Assembly (NCBI RefSeq): GCF_035222375.1
Contig: NW_026946363.1
Span: 6,634,001 to 6,698,000, forward strand
Length of the DNA stretch: 64,000 nt
Reading direction: 5' to 3'
DNA from: Podospora pseudocomata
Taxonomy: Eukaryota; Ascomycota; Sordariomycetes; Sordariales; Podosporaceae
The notes under the pieces were generated by a model. It saw nothing but the letters and a program-made list of their open reading frames with translations, searched no databases and was not told where the DNA came from. Positions 31,586-43,023 of this stretch are shown piece after piece. The position numbers were made by a program, and so were the translations under genes. The stretch's first letter is position 1; every line of letters starts with the position of its first letter.

Positions 31586-32271
31586 TGTGAGATAATCGGC
31601 TGGGCCTTTTCGATGACGACTGCGGATTTGGATGTCAATCAGCTGCGTCGATTCGTCCGATCGCGGGATTCTGTGGAGGTTCGACGGCAACGGATTGGAT
31701 CAGGGAGCATCAAATTCCTAGTGTCGCCCGAGGGTCAGGCATCGGGATTTAATTGCAGGAACAAGAACCGCAAGGATAACTGAGAAAGAGTAATTGTTTA
31801 GCATTTAGCCCGCGGGTTGGGCGCGAAGACGCCTTGGGCAGCAGCCACACGAACGTCAGCCCCACCATGTTCAGCTGCGCGGACTCTCACGCGTCCATGG
31901 CCAATCACTCCCGCCTCTTGGGTTGCGCTCCCACACCACTACCACGACATTTTTTGGACTGCGAAATGGTTGGTGAGCTGCATGAACAGTGAGGAAACCG
32001 ACAAAGGAATCGGTGAAATGGGCCTACCCACTCCAGCGCGACGGACCTCACGGCACGCGTGGCACCAGAACGAAACAATCACAGCCTTATGGGGTCCTCT
32101 CCAGAGACCTGTTTGCTACCGTGGTCGCGTGTATAAATAAAACTCCCATGTCAGGTACCTGTGAGGCACAGCAATCAACGCGCTTTCAACCAATCAGCTG
32201 AACACACCCAGCTTTCCACTTTTTGAGAGCCTTTCCAAAGAATTACAAGATTCCAGCAATGACAACAATAC
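31586..32271. other. spacer between the NLR gene and a Tc1 remnant
   Basis: Contains the 5' region of the NLR gene and the left flank of the Tc1/mariner relic. CACGCGTGGCACC- and AACCAATCAGC-like motifs are present, but no gene or clear terminal inverted repeat is defined. Confidence 0.35.
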
Positions 32272-32937
32272 AATGGCGCGACCACAGGGATCCGGCGGTA
32301 CCAAACAGCTGTCCACCGAGGAGCGCCAGCGAGTCCGAATTTTATATTTCGATGCCAACAAAAGCCAAGCTTAGATCCAAAGCACCACAGATTATACTAA
32401 AGCCCAGATCCGCACCGTTATCCGTGCCCCAAACGCCACTGCTGGGCGGAGCACAGGTCGGCCATGGTCGTTAACACCGGAGCAAGAAAACGAGCATGTT
32501 CCATATGTTGTTTCTGGCAAAAAAACTCGTAGAATGGGCTTTCCTCGAGTTCTCAACAATCATCTTCGCCGGGGTCTTCGGCCACTGGATGATCAAGCGC
32601 ACCCTTTATCAACTAGACTTCCACCGACGAGTCGCTTCCAAGAAGCCGCCGATTACCGAACGAACCCGGCAGTCCGAGAGGCCTGGGCCAAGAGCATGAG
32701 CATTGGACCCTTGAGCAGTGGGCGAAGATTCTTTGGGCCGACAAGACTTGGCTTACTGGTGGCCCGCATAGGAAGCAGTATGTGACGCGGCGTAAAGGCG
32801 AAGTGTCGGGTCCGACTTGTATTGTGGAAAAGAAACAACGCAAAGGTGGCTGGATGCTCTGGGGTTGCTTCTCTGGCTTGGGCAAAGGCCCTGGGATCTT
32901 CTGGGAAAAGAATTGGGGAAAGACGAGCATGACAGAG
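32272..32937 (+). mobile_element. Tc1/mariner transposase, decayed and 3'-truncated
   Basis: Fragments of a Tc1/mariner transposase follow one another in several frames: an N-terminal helix-turn-helix part (LSTEERQRVRILYFDANKSQ, YTKAQIRTVIRAP), a middle with SGKKTRRMGF and HWMIKRTLYQLDFHRRVASK, and the first part of the DDE domain with WADKTWLTGGPHRKQYVTRR and GGWMLWGCFSGLGKGPGIFW. The first catalytic Asp is recognisable; the following Glu-like position reads Lys. The reading frame shifts more than once and contains a stop near SQA. The sequence ends before the remaining catalytic residues, so the 3' half is missing. No terminal inverted repeats were found. Confidence 0.8.
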
Positions 32938-34024
32938 GGCAGATGACTTATACCCGTCATCACACTGGTTAGTCCCTCTCGCTCTCCACCCAGGAGCCTA
33001 ACCTCGGGTGGGGTGACAAAGATGGAGATAGAAAAGCCAGCTGACCGTCCCAGAACTTTGCACCACAATGTGACTGCCATGCAGCTGATGGCATCATTCA
33101 GGGGGTGATTCGATGGCAGTGCTTCCTCCATGTGACATTTCCTGCCGAGAGCGCGTGCTGATACACTAAGGGACGGATCGTCCGGAAAGGAGGTACAATG
33201 TATTGTGAATTGTGTGTGATGGCGGTATACTTGGGTGTTTGGCGATGTAGTTGTGACCAAGCACGAGGCGTGTAGCGGGACAATGCGTTGACGTTGACCT
33301 GTTTCGACACGCGTGAACGCGTTAGGCAAGCCCTCACTGGAACCTTGACCCGTGGTACTCTCTCTGGTACATGATGATGGTGTTTCTATTTTGGTGGGCG
33401 TAAGAACTGAGTATGATGGTTAGGTTTGTGATTAGGAAAAGTATAAGATCGGGCATCCCTCTCCCCCTCTTCAACCAAAGTGTACCTGATTTTCTATCTT
33501 CTCATAGTTCTTGGATCTAGAAAGATTTACATCAACTGACTCTGCAACTCGTCCTCAAACATGCACCCAAATCGTCAATCACATGCCCGGCAACACGAAG
33601 CGATCGACCTTACCGACGATATAGTTCATAACTGTTATGTCTGTTCAGCTGTCATCCCAAACAGCACCTAGATTATCAAGATCATGGTCTACATTTCTTA
33701 CGGATGTCTTGTCATATATGCCATTTTCTGCCTAACACTTTTTATTAGGGCAAAGTATGTGGCCCGATACCACTACCTCTTTATGCAACAGACTGTTCTT
33801 TCTGCTTTGATGGATACGTGTTAAAAAGCAGATCTTTCTATCGAAATATAGTACGTGATAAAGTGGATATTAAATATACAGCTTTACTAATACTTTAAGG
33901 CCGTGTACTATACGGTTCTCTCCTTGGCGGTTGAGAAAGAATTAAGTATAACCGGTGCCTATTATGTAGTACACGGGCAAAAAAACGGGAATTTCTTGCA
34001 GTTAACTTCTCTTACTAGGGGAGT
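32938..34024. other. gene-free spacer
   Basis: About 1.1 kb of sequence without motif-bearing frames. The right half is AT-rich (33.6-34.0 kb). It ends at a copy of the 128-bp element. Confidence 0.4.
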
Positions 34025-34152
34025 TGTGACGGCTGTGGCGGCGTCACCATATATATACCACTGGAGCGAGCCAAGCCAGGAAGCTTAGCTCACTTGTAGC
34101 TTTTGATAGCAATCACAGTGGGTATGGTGCAGTGGTCCGGCCTGCCGTGACA
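34025..34152 (-). mobile_element. 128-bp TGTCACGGC element, copy 3, inserted in LTR-C
   Basis: Plus-strand ends TGTGACGGCTGTGGCGG and CCTGCCGTGACA. The adjacent sequence to the right is part of LTR-C in reverse orientation, cut at a point that is continuous in the full LTR-C at 44517. A 3-bp AGT flanks both sides, possibly a target duplication. This is the copy most informative about insertion, and it supports mobility of the element. Confidence 0.65.
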
Positions 34153-34307
34153 AGTATGCAATTCAAGTCACGATCGTTGGTATCTAGACTGTTGTGATCG
34201 AGACAAGACATCTTGCTGTGCACTGTTTAGCTGCACCAAACCAGGATTATTCAGAAGTGCCTTCGACCAGTATCCCTTTCAGAGGTTCTGGATAGGGGCT
34301 CGTCACA
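34153..34307 (-). mobile_element. LTR-C fragment (left half, reverse)
   Basis: Reverse complement starts TGTGACGAGCCCC and follows the left 140-150 bp of the solo LTR-C at 44517-44909, through GGTGCAGCTAAACAGTGCAC to TTGAATTGCATAC. It stops where the 128-bp element begins. A broken relic. Confidence 0.7.
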
Positions 34308-34435
34308 GTAACCTCCTAAACTAGCCATACCCTAGTGAACTATAACCTAGAAAAGAAATCTACTATATTCTTTATTAACCGTGGCTATTTGCGGGCTAAG
34401 TTTAATACGACTTTTATTAGACTTAGTCTATCCTT

Positions 34436-35212
34436 TTAATAACCACTAAACCTAGCTACCTTTTTAAAGTACTCGCACACAAAAACACTAGATTTATCCT
34501 GCTCGCCATGCCAGACCAGAACTCGAGTCGCCTTTTTATAAATGTCTTCCATAATAACGATCTGATGCCCCTTTTCCTCTTTGGCCGTGGCTGCCTGATC
34601 TATGCAGATTGCATCAACCCACATTCGTTTGTTTGCGTCTTTGTCGTTGCAGACATTTCTGAGCGCAGCGACGCAGTTCCTGGTCACATAAATGAGCCCT
34701 CCGTCACAGAGGATAGGCTCGGTCCCATGTTCAGAGTCCCAGGCGTAAGACAGTGCCGTGAAAGAGGGAGCTGAAGCCAGTAGCACCTCTTCCATGGAGC
34801 ACACCAAGAGCTCGTATTCATTGTCACCATTCGGTACCTGAAGCGTGATAAGACGGATTGCTGAGTCGGTAGAAAGCAGCTTGTAACGGTACCTGGGCAG
34901 TGGTGCCGCAAAGCTAGACGGCTTGGTTTCGGGGCGATTTTGGCTCCTGGAATTACAGTTGTACAAAGCGCTTTGTAAAATGGAATTGATTTGGACCAAA
35001 ACATAGTAAAGTCGAAAAATGCGGTGCGATAATAGCACACATCCAAGTAATAACCAATGTCCAGGATTCGAGAAGCTTCCTCCAGTGGGTAGTGACGTTG
35101 CCTCGTGTTGAATTGTCAGGGCGGTAAATTCAAGGGTATCACGTGACTGGCAGAGCAGGGTATTAGGGGTATCAGGGTCCGGGCGTCGCCCGACCAATTT
35201 TGAGCAGGACAT
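34436..35212 (-). pseudogene. HET-domain protein, truncated fragment
   Basis: The frame carries the first half of a HET domain: RYRYKLLSTDSAIRLITLQ, then SFTALSYAWDS with EPILCDG, RMWVDAICIDQAA and IMEDIYKKATRVLVWHGE. After that it soon ends at 34436, so the second half of the domain and the C-terminus are missing. The residues before about 105 are not HET-like (one hydrophobic segment HWLLLGCVLLSHRIF is seen), so the true gene probably began in the frame near 34960 or in another exon. The cut lies just beside the LTR-C/128-bp element cluster at 34.0-34.3 kb. It was probably a member of the same incompatibility family and is now a partial copy. Confidence 0.75.
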
Positions 35213-35923
35213 CGAACATCTGCAGCTTAATCAACACATTGCCCGCCCTACAGTTTCTCATGCTCCAATTGTAAGTGCTTTAACCTGTGATACTGTGGAT
35301 ACGTGGCTGTTGGTCTTTCAACACCTCGCGCTGCAATGCCTCGGGAAAGCTTATCCAATAGGCGCTCAACGTAAGTGTCGAAAAAGGGCACCGTGATATA
35401 GGCTATGACTTTGAGCTGGGATTACGAGTCCAGCCATATATTGGCTAGGCCAAATCGGAGCACATATATCAAACTGAATGGTATACCGAGCACAGCGGCC
35501 CATGCAACAAACACAACGACCAGTTCGGTGAATATAAGAAGTTTGAGGTCAACAGCCATATTTGCTGCAGGGAGGTTGTGCTTTCGACTTTGCTTTGAGG
35601 TCAGATTTGGATGAGGTGAGGGGAAGAAGGCCTCAGCCGACAGCTGAACACGTCGAATGCGCCTGGACTTTCCATTCGCCCAACAACCGCAGATGCTAGG
35701 CATCCATAGCCAAGACTATGCAGCCCTAGACAAGCTAGGTCGTTTTGAACATTTAGCAACTATTAATCACGGCCTTATTTCATCACTTCACTTCAGAGCA
35801 AATGTATATATCTCGAGTCAGATAACTAGCTCGACTTCTACTCATGCACCTGCCGCTAATCTACATGATATGAGCATCCTCAATCCTCTTCAGGCCTCCG
35901 CACCCACCCTTCCCATCACTCAG
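35213..35923. other. spacer, one possible small membrane ORF
   Basis: Mostly featureless. A minus-strand frame at about 35422-35559 encodes a 45-residue segment with one long hydrophobic helix (LIFTELVVVFVAWAAVLGIP), but it has no recognisable family or clear gene structure. A long plus-strand ORF entering from here is antisense to the neighbouring hydrolase gene. Confidence 0.35.
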
Positions 35924-36706
35924 TTAGGTAAGCCTCAACGGCACCCCAGGCTTAGGCCACCGAACAGAATCCAACACCCCCTCCTCCCGCAGCTCCCTCG
36001 CCAACTCGGGCTCATTCTGCGTGAAATGATCCCACGACTCATGATGCATAGGAACCAACAAATCAGCCTTGATATCCTTAAACAGCTGCGCCCCCTGCTT
36101 GCCGTCCATGGTGATCTGCAATCCATCAAACGTCGCCTTGCCCAGGTTCATCAAAGCAATGACAATGTGATATTTCTCCGCCATGCGCGCCAGGTCAGGG
36201 ACATAGACGGTATCCCCAGTGAAGTAAATCGCATTCGGCTTCCCATCAGCCGCGACGCCAAAGTCCTCCGTGTGGACGATAAAGCCGACGCATTCATGTC
36301 CAGGCCAGTGTGTGCAAGGCGTGGCAGTGATGGTGAAGAGCTTGCCAGCGATGCGGACCTGACGCTCTTCCCAGTCCTTGAAGCCGATGACGTCGGGGCG
36401 AGGGGCGAGGTTGTTTGCGCCGTCGACGGTGGTGAACACGCGCCTGCCGTCGAGGAGCTGACGGCCGAGAGGGTCGAGGTTGTCGGCGTGGTTCTCGTGG
36501 CTGAGGAGGACCGCGTCGATGTGGGGGAGCTGATCGAGCTTGAGGGCTGGATCGTCGTGGACCTTGAGAACGTAGCCTGCGTGTTCAAAAGTGGTGCCGG
36601 CGGGGGAGAAGAAGGGGTCAGTGAGGAAGGTGATACCGTCGATGTCGAGGATCGTGGTGGCGGTCCCGATGTGGGTAACTGACACTTTGGTCTTGAAGGT
36701 TGACAT
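35924..36706 (-). CDS. metallo-beta-lactamase-fold hydrolase (UlaG-like), 260 aa
   Basis: A complete intronless frame of 260 residues. It has the layout of the metallo-beta-lactamase superfamily, UlaG/UPF0173 type: TATTILDIDGITFLTDPFF near the N-terminus, LLSHENHADNLD (the HxxHxDN variant of the metal-binding HxHxDH motif), a later TPCTHWPGHE, the YFTGDTVYV strand with the bridging Asp, and VPMHHESWDHF carrying the last His. It should bind two zinc ions in the cytosol and hydrolyse an ester, lactone or phosphoester; the substrate is unknown. The start is the first ATG, right after a pyrimidine-rich leader in gene sense. No sign of decay, in contrast to the truncated HET copy next door. Confidence 0.9.
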   Translation of the reverse strand: MSTFKTKVSVTHIGTATTILDIDGITFLTDPFFSPAGTTFEHAGYVLKVHDDPALKLDQLPHIDAVLLSHENHADNLDPLGRQLLDGRRVFTTVDGANNLAPRPDVIGFKDWEERQVRIAGKLFTITATPCTHWPGHECVGFIVHTEDFGVAADGKPNAIYFTGDTVYVPDLARMAEKYHIVIALMNLGKATFDGLQITMDGKQGAQLFKDIKADLLVPMHHESWDHFTQNEPELARELREEGVLDSVRWPKPGVPLRLT

Positions 36707-37939
36707 GGCTGATGAAAGGTTCTCAGACTTTAAAAAGAGTTTGTTGTTTGCATGCCCTGATTTCTTTGACAGGTGTGAGTTTTGGAGGTTGAGATGGTTT
36801 CCGACTTGAAGCTTTCACGGTTCTTATAGATAGGATCTCTTGGATTTGCTGATATAATGCAAGCTTGCTTTCCCCTTCGATGGAAAGACGGATTAATAAT
36901 TGGACTGGTTGAGTTAACTAATCATCTCCAGCATGATTCAGACTCGATTTCAAAGCGTCACCGAAGTCTGCCAGGTATACGCTCGGACGATGACATCTGA
37001 TCCTCGGTGCTCGATCTTTCCTCCGGGATACCCGCCGCCACCCTGTCTGCTCTTCGGACAGAGCAGACAGGGTTCTGCTGTGAGAGTACAAGGTTCAAGA
37101 ACACCGATAAGCCTATGCCAAAAAGGAAAAACTCTTGATACTAGACTCTACTACAGGCCACATCTTCAAGTGCCCTTATCTACGGGTAGGTAGGCTTCAA
37201 TTTCACACCCACGTCGTCTCCGCTAACGAATAGGTCTCTTGAGGCCACTGAGCTTAAAGGTGAACTTCAGACGTCACCCCAAAAGACCCAAGATAAGCTC
37301 CGGAATTTGTACCGGTCTAGACCTGAACATGTCGTCACAACCTTTGCGCAAGGTTCCCTTGAGCAAATGCGGCATCAAGAGCTTTTTTGTAAGCAGCCGG
37401 TCTTGGCGGAATATGCATCCTAAAGTGGCTTAGCACTCAATTGTGACCCCTGACAGGGGTCATGGTTCCCCAGAGAGCTGACAACAGTCGTGATTTTCAA
37501 CCAGAACGGTCGTTGGAGGAAAATTGGAAAAATGGGAAGAAATTGAAATAGGGCCTCTTTGGAAGGTGAGTGGCTTCGAAGTATGAGATCTATAGTGTTG
37601 TGGTGGAAAGGGAGGTGCTTGGAGCCTTGGATACAGAGCCACTGCGGATACAACACCACTACCAGACACGAGACGTGTTTACTCCATTATCATCCTGGCC
37701 CAGTTCATGGGCTAGGCTAGACTCAGGGAAATGATGGATAAGACTGGAGACCTTTCATGCTTTACCGTGTTTAAACGATCAACCGAGGCCTTACAGGGTC
37801 ACAGCCCGGGCGGATATATTTCTCTGGCTTCGAAGCCCCAATAGACCGAGGGGATCCTCCAAGTCCTGGAGACATCTCTTAACTCCTTCATTGCATCTCG
37901 GAGTACACAGGGAAAATTCGGGCCAGACTGCAAAGCATT
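36707..37939. other. 1.2-kb spacer containing a perfect hairpin
   Basis: This lies between the divergent hydrolase (minus) and MFS (plus) genes. Apart from the hairpin at 37041-37072, no gene or repeat is evident. Short ORFs on both strands lack motifs. Confidence 0.4.
37041..37072. repeat. perfect 12-bp hairpin with 8-nt loop
   Basis: CCCTGTCTGCTC, loop TTCGGACA, then GAGCAGACAGGG: a perfect inverted repeat with 12 paired bases. It lies about 870 bp upstream of the MFS start. It could be the fold-back tip of a lost element, a protein-binding palindrome or the stem of a small RNA; nothing decides between these. Confidence 0.6.
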
Positions 37940-39456
37940 ATGCCCAACGCAAATCCTCTTTCCGACTTTCGGCAGCCCGCGTGTGCTGTCGACATGGTGG
38001 AAACCACCAGCGATGCAGCGCCAGACGGAGGTTTGAAGGCATGGCTATCTGGTAAGTTTCTCCGTGAAAAGTTACGATTCCTGTCTCCGTGAAAAGTTAC
38101 GATTCTTGTCGATTCTCATCCCGCACAATCCAGTTCTGGCCGGATTCTTCGTCATCATGAACAGCTGGTACGTATAACCAACACATAATCCTTCAACCCT
38201 CAATTTGGCCTGCTCACCAGCAAATAAAGGGGAATCATCATATCCTTCGGCATCTTCCAAACCTACTACGTTTCAACCCTTGACCTGCCCCCCTCCGACA
38301 TCTCCTGGATCGGATCCCTCGCCGTCTTCCTCCTCTTCTTCGGCGGCATCGTGAGCGGCCGCCTGACCGATGCCGGCTACTTCCGCAGCATCACAACACT
38401 CGGTTCATTCCTCATTGTGTTTGGGTGCTTCATGACGTCGCTCTGCACAACCTATTGGCAGTTGTTGTTGGCCCAAGGAGTCTGTATTGGGATTGGCAAC
38501 GGATGCTTGCTCACACCCATGATGACGGTCATGTCAACCTATTTTGCGCGCAAGCTGCCGCTCGCCATGGGGATCGCAGCCTGTGGGAGTGTTGTGGGCG
38601 GTCTTATATACACTGGCATGGCGAGGACATTGTTACCTAGTATTGGGTTTGGGTGGACGCTGAGGGCGATTGCGTTCATTCAACTTGGCACGCTGGCGCT
38701 GGCGATGATGGTGGTGCGGCCGAGAGATTTGCCGTCGAAGGGCGAGAGGACACTGCCAATGGTGGACTTCACTGCTTTTAGAGAAGCTGCGTTCAGTCTG
38801 TTTGTTGCTGGGTCCTTCTTGGTATGTCTCGTTCTTTCTATTCCTGCCAAAGCCAAAATTGTTCATAGGTAGCTTGTTCATTCAGCTGACGAAACTGGCT
38901 ACAGTCGTTCATGGGTGTCTTCTTCGGATTCTTCTACCTCGCTTCCTATGCTCGAGACATCAATGGGATGACCTACACCGACTCCCTGAACCTGTTGCTT
39001 GCCCTCAACGGAATCGGCTTTGTAGGCCGACTGCTGCCAACACCCCTCGCCAGGTTGTTCGGTACTCTTAATGCCTTCATCGCACTAGTGTTGGCTTCGG
39101 CGTTGGCCATGTACACCTGGATTGCCGTGCATTCAACAGCCGGGCTATACGGTTGGACAGCTTTGTACAGCATCGCTGTAGGCGGCGTTCAGTCCTTGAT
39201 GCCTGCGGCGGTGGCTGTGTTGAACTCGGACTTGGGCAAGGCGGGATCACGACTGGGGATCGTTTTTGGTGCTGTCGGCATTGGTTCTCTGATCGGGTCG
39301 CCGATAGCCGGCGGGCTCATCACTGCTGGGGGTGGATCCTATGTTGGAGCACAAGTTTTCTCAGGGAGTGTTTTGGCAGCGGGAGCAATGCTCATGCTAG
39401 GAGCGAGGGAGATCAGGAGATGGAAGACATCTGCAAGTTTCTGGTCCAAGTTATAG
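37940..39456 (+). CDS. MFS monocarboxylate-type transporter, 429 aa
   Basis: Four exons join in phase: 37940-38051, 38134-38167, 38230-38821 and 38905-39456, with GT-AG introns of 82, 62 and 83 bp, giving 429 residues. The protein fits the fungal monocarboxylate-transporter-like branch of the major facilitator superfamily. It has a short N-terminal cytosolic tail with the family's DGGLKAWLS motif, then about twelve membrane helices, the first split over exons 1-3 (VLAGFFVIMNSWGIIISFGIFQTYY). Further marks are DISWIGSLAVFLLFFGGIVSG, GIGNGCLLTPMMTVMSTYF and NGIGFVGRLLPTPLA. It probably moves a small carboxylate or related solute across the plasma membrane by proton coupling. Intron 1 contains an exact 25-bp tandem duplication except for one base. 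Confidence 0.92.
38056..38107 (+). repeat. 25-bp tandem duplication inside MFS intron 1
   Basis: TCTCCGTGAAAAGTTACGAT appears twice head to tail (unit about 25 bp), the two copies differing by one base near the end (TTCCTG versus TTCTTG). It lies fully within the intron and should not change the protein. Confidence 0.7.
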
Positions 39457-39761
39457 GAAGCCTTTCGTCGTAGATAGACATGATTGTGTGTTTCGAAAAC
39501 AGGTCGTCTCCTACGAGTACGTCTTAAGCAACCAAAAGCAAGGAGCACTTCTTTTTGCTTTTGACTGGTGGTCAGAATGCCCCCCCGAGGGTTTGTTTAC
39601 TTACCCCTAACCCTTGCCCCTTAGTTGAGTTTTGGGTGGGGGTTGGTCTGTGCTCTGTCTTGGAAAATCAGATTCTTTCCCTGTTTCACTTCGTTTTTTC
39701 ATCTTTTTGACAATCTCATTGCCTCGAATCAACAGCACCATCTATTGTTTGAGTCGGCAAC
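39457..39761. other. short spacer
   Basis: 3' flank of the MFS gene and 5' flank of the first DUF7587-like paralogue. A pyrimidine-rich tract (TTTCCCTGTTTCACTTCG) precedes the ATG at 39762. No gene. Confidence 0.4.
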
Positions 39762-41211
39762 ATGTCGGCACCAAAAAACCATGAGCAAGCCGCGCCAATG
39801 ACCCCTAAAGGTCTCTGGCCACCAAGAACACTTTATTACGTTCACGACAGCCTATCCGCCATCTGGGACCCGATGGGGGTACTTCAGAAACATCGAGATG
39901 TCATGATCAAAAAAAATAGGCCTCACGGCCTGGCAACGCGCTTCCCAGGTCAAAAAAGGCCAGGAGTACGTCACGGGGGAAATACTCAACGCACACCTGA
40001 ACCCCACCAACAATACAATCCGAACGCCGTTCATTTCCCTGTGGGATAACTGGGAATCGGCTTGCGCCGACGCGGAATATAGAGTGAAGCACCCGTTGGT
40101 GAAGTTTCCGAGCAGGAAGAAGCGCCGCAACCGAGGGGCTGTGAGAATTGCTATCATTTCTTATCCAAAGCTCGTTGAGTTGGGGGTCGAAGCTACCGTC
40201 TTCAACCTGGAGCGGTTTCTTCAAAGCCAGGAATATGCAGCGGAGATGTCTGCCGGGTTTGAACAGCCATATTTCAACCCGTTTGCCGGTATTAGAGACA
40301 AACACAAGATTCACCACGATGAGTGGTTAGCGTTGCATGAGGTTCCTGGGGAGGCAATCGTCAAAACTGTCGGTTGGCGTGGACCTGAACCAAAGAAGAA
40401 GAAGCGAGTCGCGTCTCTGCCTGCCGAAGGGAAGCGAAAGCCAATATATAAGCGCCTGACCATGATTCTAGTACGAGATTTGGACGGGGAAGAGGAAGAG
40501 CATCAAAGCTCGCCGCAGGCCAGACAGAAAGGGTGCCCCCGCGAGGGGCTGGATGATGATGATGATGTTGGCCCATGGAGACCGATTAGCCTGCAACATG
40601 CCCTCCAGTTGGTTCATCCAGGTGTATGGTATGAGTGCTTTCGGTTCAAGAGCAGAAAGGACAGGAGTCAATTTCTCAACGAGCTCCTGGACAAATTGTG
40701 GGAGAGACTTCCTGATCTCCCGCCCACAAGCCCACTTCAGCTGTCAAACGATGTGTTCTACGCGATGTTGATAGTGATGTCGATGTCGGACCCGGAATGG
40801 AACTCGGTCAGGAGGGGGAAGGTCTTAGCATTCCAACACCACGTTGTTGGAGCCCTTCACAGACTTCCTGACTTTGGTTATTGGCCAACGGTTGAGGAGG
40901 CAAAAAGCCAACAGAATCTGACCCAGTTATTGGGGTTTCTCTATGATCGTGGATTTCTTGATTCCGACGAGATAAAGAAGATTGGCGTTCCGGTGCGCGG
41001 TACGTACGAATTGGTAATAAAGCATTCTAGACTGCAGTGTATCGAACATTATTTTGACGATGATAGCAAGGATGAAGGATGCGAGAACGAATATCAAACG
41101 GCTGGGGTAGTCCTGATAGCCTTGACAATTATTAGATCGTTGTCGTGGTTTTTCCGTACCCAGTTCAACGCAGGCTGCGACACTTTTGTGTTCGGAAATC
41201 CTTCAATGTAA
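39762..41211 (+). pseudogene. DUF7587-like / ART-like protein, paralogue A, frame broken once
   Basis: The first part reads LYYVHDSLSAIWDP, matching the LYHVFDS opening of paralogues B and C. The frame then changes once, and the second frame carries HLNPTNNTIRTPFISLWDNW, a region with VRIAIISYP...LGVEATVFNLERFL, and HDEWLALHEVPGEAIVK. These are the same blocks in the same order as the intact paralogue C. A disordered acidic-basic linker and a C-terminal helical region (VFYAMLIVMSMSDPEWNS, as in C) follow. The block order (R/H-start, [ST]PFIS strand, Glu-Trp near a proline) recalls the R-S-E layout of ADP-ribosyltransferase folds; that is inference. A short intron or a homopolymer error might explain the break, so a functional gene is not excluded. 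Confidence 0.6.
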
Positions 41212-41294
41212 CAACCTACTTGAATGTCCACAATGATCACTATCATGACCACCGAGGATTAGAAAGTAGTTTTGATACCAGTCACATCTACTAG

Positions 41295-42770
41295 TCACAA
41301 AACATTTTGAAACCCGACGTTGACCCCAACGTTGAGTCCAACGTTGAGTCCAACGCTAGACGTACCGGTAGGTAGACTCGTACCAGTCACACTTAGGCCA
41401 GAGATGACCCCCAAAAACCAATCATTTATCCAACTCCCAGTCAATGGGCAAGCGACTGCAGACATGCTTCCGCGACAGAACTCCCTTGTTGACCAGCACG
41501 CCGTAAACCGAATAATCTTTGACTTAGATGTTGCCCACGCCGGCCCTTTCTCCAGGATCTCTTCCCGATACACCCTAACCACCAGCTTTTGAAAGCGGGC
41601 AATCTGTCTTGGTGTGGCAACCTTTTCCCAGAAGGGATCCCCAAAGGTAAGAAGGATCAAAAGGCCTTTGTACAGATAAATGCCCAGGGTCCATTCACGT
41701 GGTGAACCTTGTCTTGATCTGGTGCCTATCACTTCAAAGACGCGGGCTACAGACCAAAGTGCCCCTGCTACCTCTTTGGCATAGCGCGTGGCTGCCATTT
41801 CGATGAAGCGCGGCGACACAAGATGTGGCTCATTGCCTGTTAGCCGGCATGCCTGCACCAAGTAATCGGAAAAGTGATCATAAGCAAAACTCTTAGTGAG
41901 GTGTTTCCAGTGAACTGGGATGCCACCATCAGGAGAGATATGGAGTCTTCTGGCGTACTTGTGGTCGGTGACGAACAGGCGGAGGTCTCAAGACGCCGGC
42001 GGAGCGAAGGCTGGGGTTTCGGAGTAGGCAGAGGTGCGCTGATTGGTTGAATGTATGTAGGGCCAAAGTCCAGGTTGGCGAGTACTTTCATCTTCGATAT
42101 GATAGTCACCCCGTAGCTATCAACGGGGGATATTTCTCCAACTGCATTGTCAGGTATCGAGTACAGCGCGAGCCACTCGTTGGGACTGATGGGCTGGGCG
42201 TCTCGGAGCGTGGTCTCGATGTACGTCCTTGCATACTGTCGAGTGTCGTTCAGGACCCGTTTCTCCACCTTGACCGGAAACTCGTAAGTGCGTGTGTACT
42301 GATAAAGAATCAAGACAAAGACTCCGCTATCTCGCAAAGCACGAAGCGACACTGCTGTGATGTACACCCGCCGCGGGCTCGTCTGCCCGTACATTTTTAC
42401 ATATCTGTTGCCGTGTTGATCGATATACGCGTCGTCTGACGGGGAGCTCTACCGGAACACATGGCTGCGCCACTCTCTGCATAGCATCCTTCACAGCCGC
42501 GTCCCAGGTGCGCCAGAGTGAAATGAAGGGGGTTGGCAGTCGATTTCTCCAGCTGAGGTGTTGTTGTAGTGGCTCCCCCGTAATGACTTCAGAAAGAGGT
42601 AGGTCTTTCTGGTAATGTTTTTGGATTTGTGCACTAATGCCTTGGTGAGGTCTGTAGGGAGTTTGTGAAGCACTATCAAAGACGTGGTAGAGCGTGGTAT
42701 CTCTGTCGTCAAGATGCGGGATGAATCCGCATGGTTCAAAGTCGTCATGGAGTTGAGGTTTTGGGATCAC
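41295..42770 (-). pseudogene. DUF7587-like / ART-like protein, paralogue B, broken
   Basis: Successive frames together show the family's landmarks: TTLYHVFDSASQTPYRPHQG, LQQHLSWRNRLPTPFISLW, VYITAVSLRAL...VFVLILYQ, ISPNEWLALYSIPDNAV, a disordered linker, then a helical C-terminal part with a GNEPHLVSPRFIEMAATRY block. The reading frame is interrupted in at least two places, so this is a relic. Near the C-terminus the repeats VGLNVGLNVGVNVGFQ come from a short 12-bp tandem (AACGTTGAGTCC-like). Paralogue A is on the other strand and paralogue C lies 250 bp away on this strand. Confidence 0.6.
41318..41357 (+). repeat. 12-bp tandem repeat (ACGTTGAGTCCA-like)
   Basis: Three to four imperfect copies of a 12-bp unit (GACCCCAACGTTGAGTCCAA type) sit at the 3' end of paralogue B. 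In gene sense they encode the VGLN repeats at its C-terminus. Confidence 0.55.
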
Positions 42771-43023
42771 AGCTGACGGGGCTGAAGGACAGACTATGGT
42801 GAAAAACTGTGTTGTTATGAAGATATCTGAGATAAAATCAGCACGAGCTAATAAATGAGGGGATGCCGTTGGATCGATTCAGCTATCTGCTCGTATCAAG
42901 TGAACCCGCAACAACTCCACCCTCGGTGCCAGAACAGAGCTTGGCAGTCTTGTCTCCTTTGGGGAAATTGAGACAAGGAACATCCCAGATGATCTAGGTA
43001 GTCGTGGATGAACGCCATACCTA

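Noticed and set aside
35657-36682. 341-residue plus-strand ORF
   Set aside because: It is antisense to the metallo-beta-lactamase-fold gene, which shows clear family motifs and codon structure on the minus strand.
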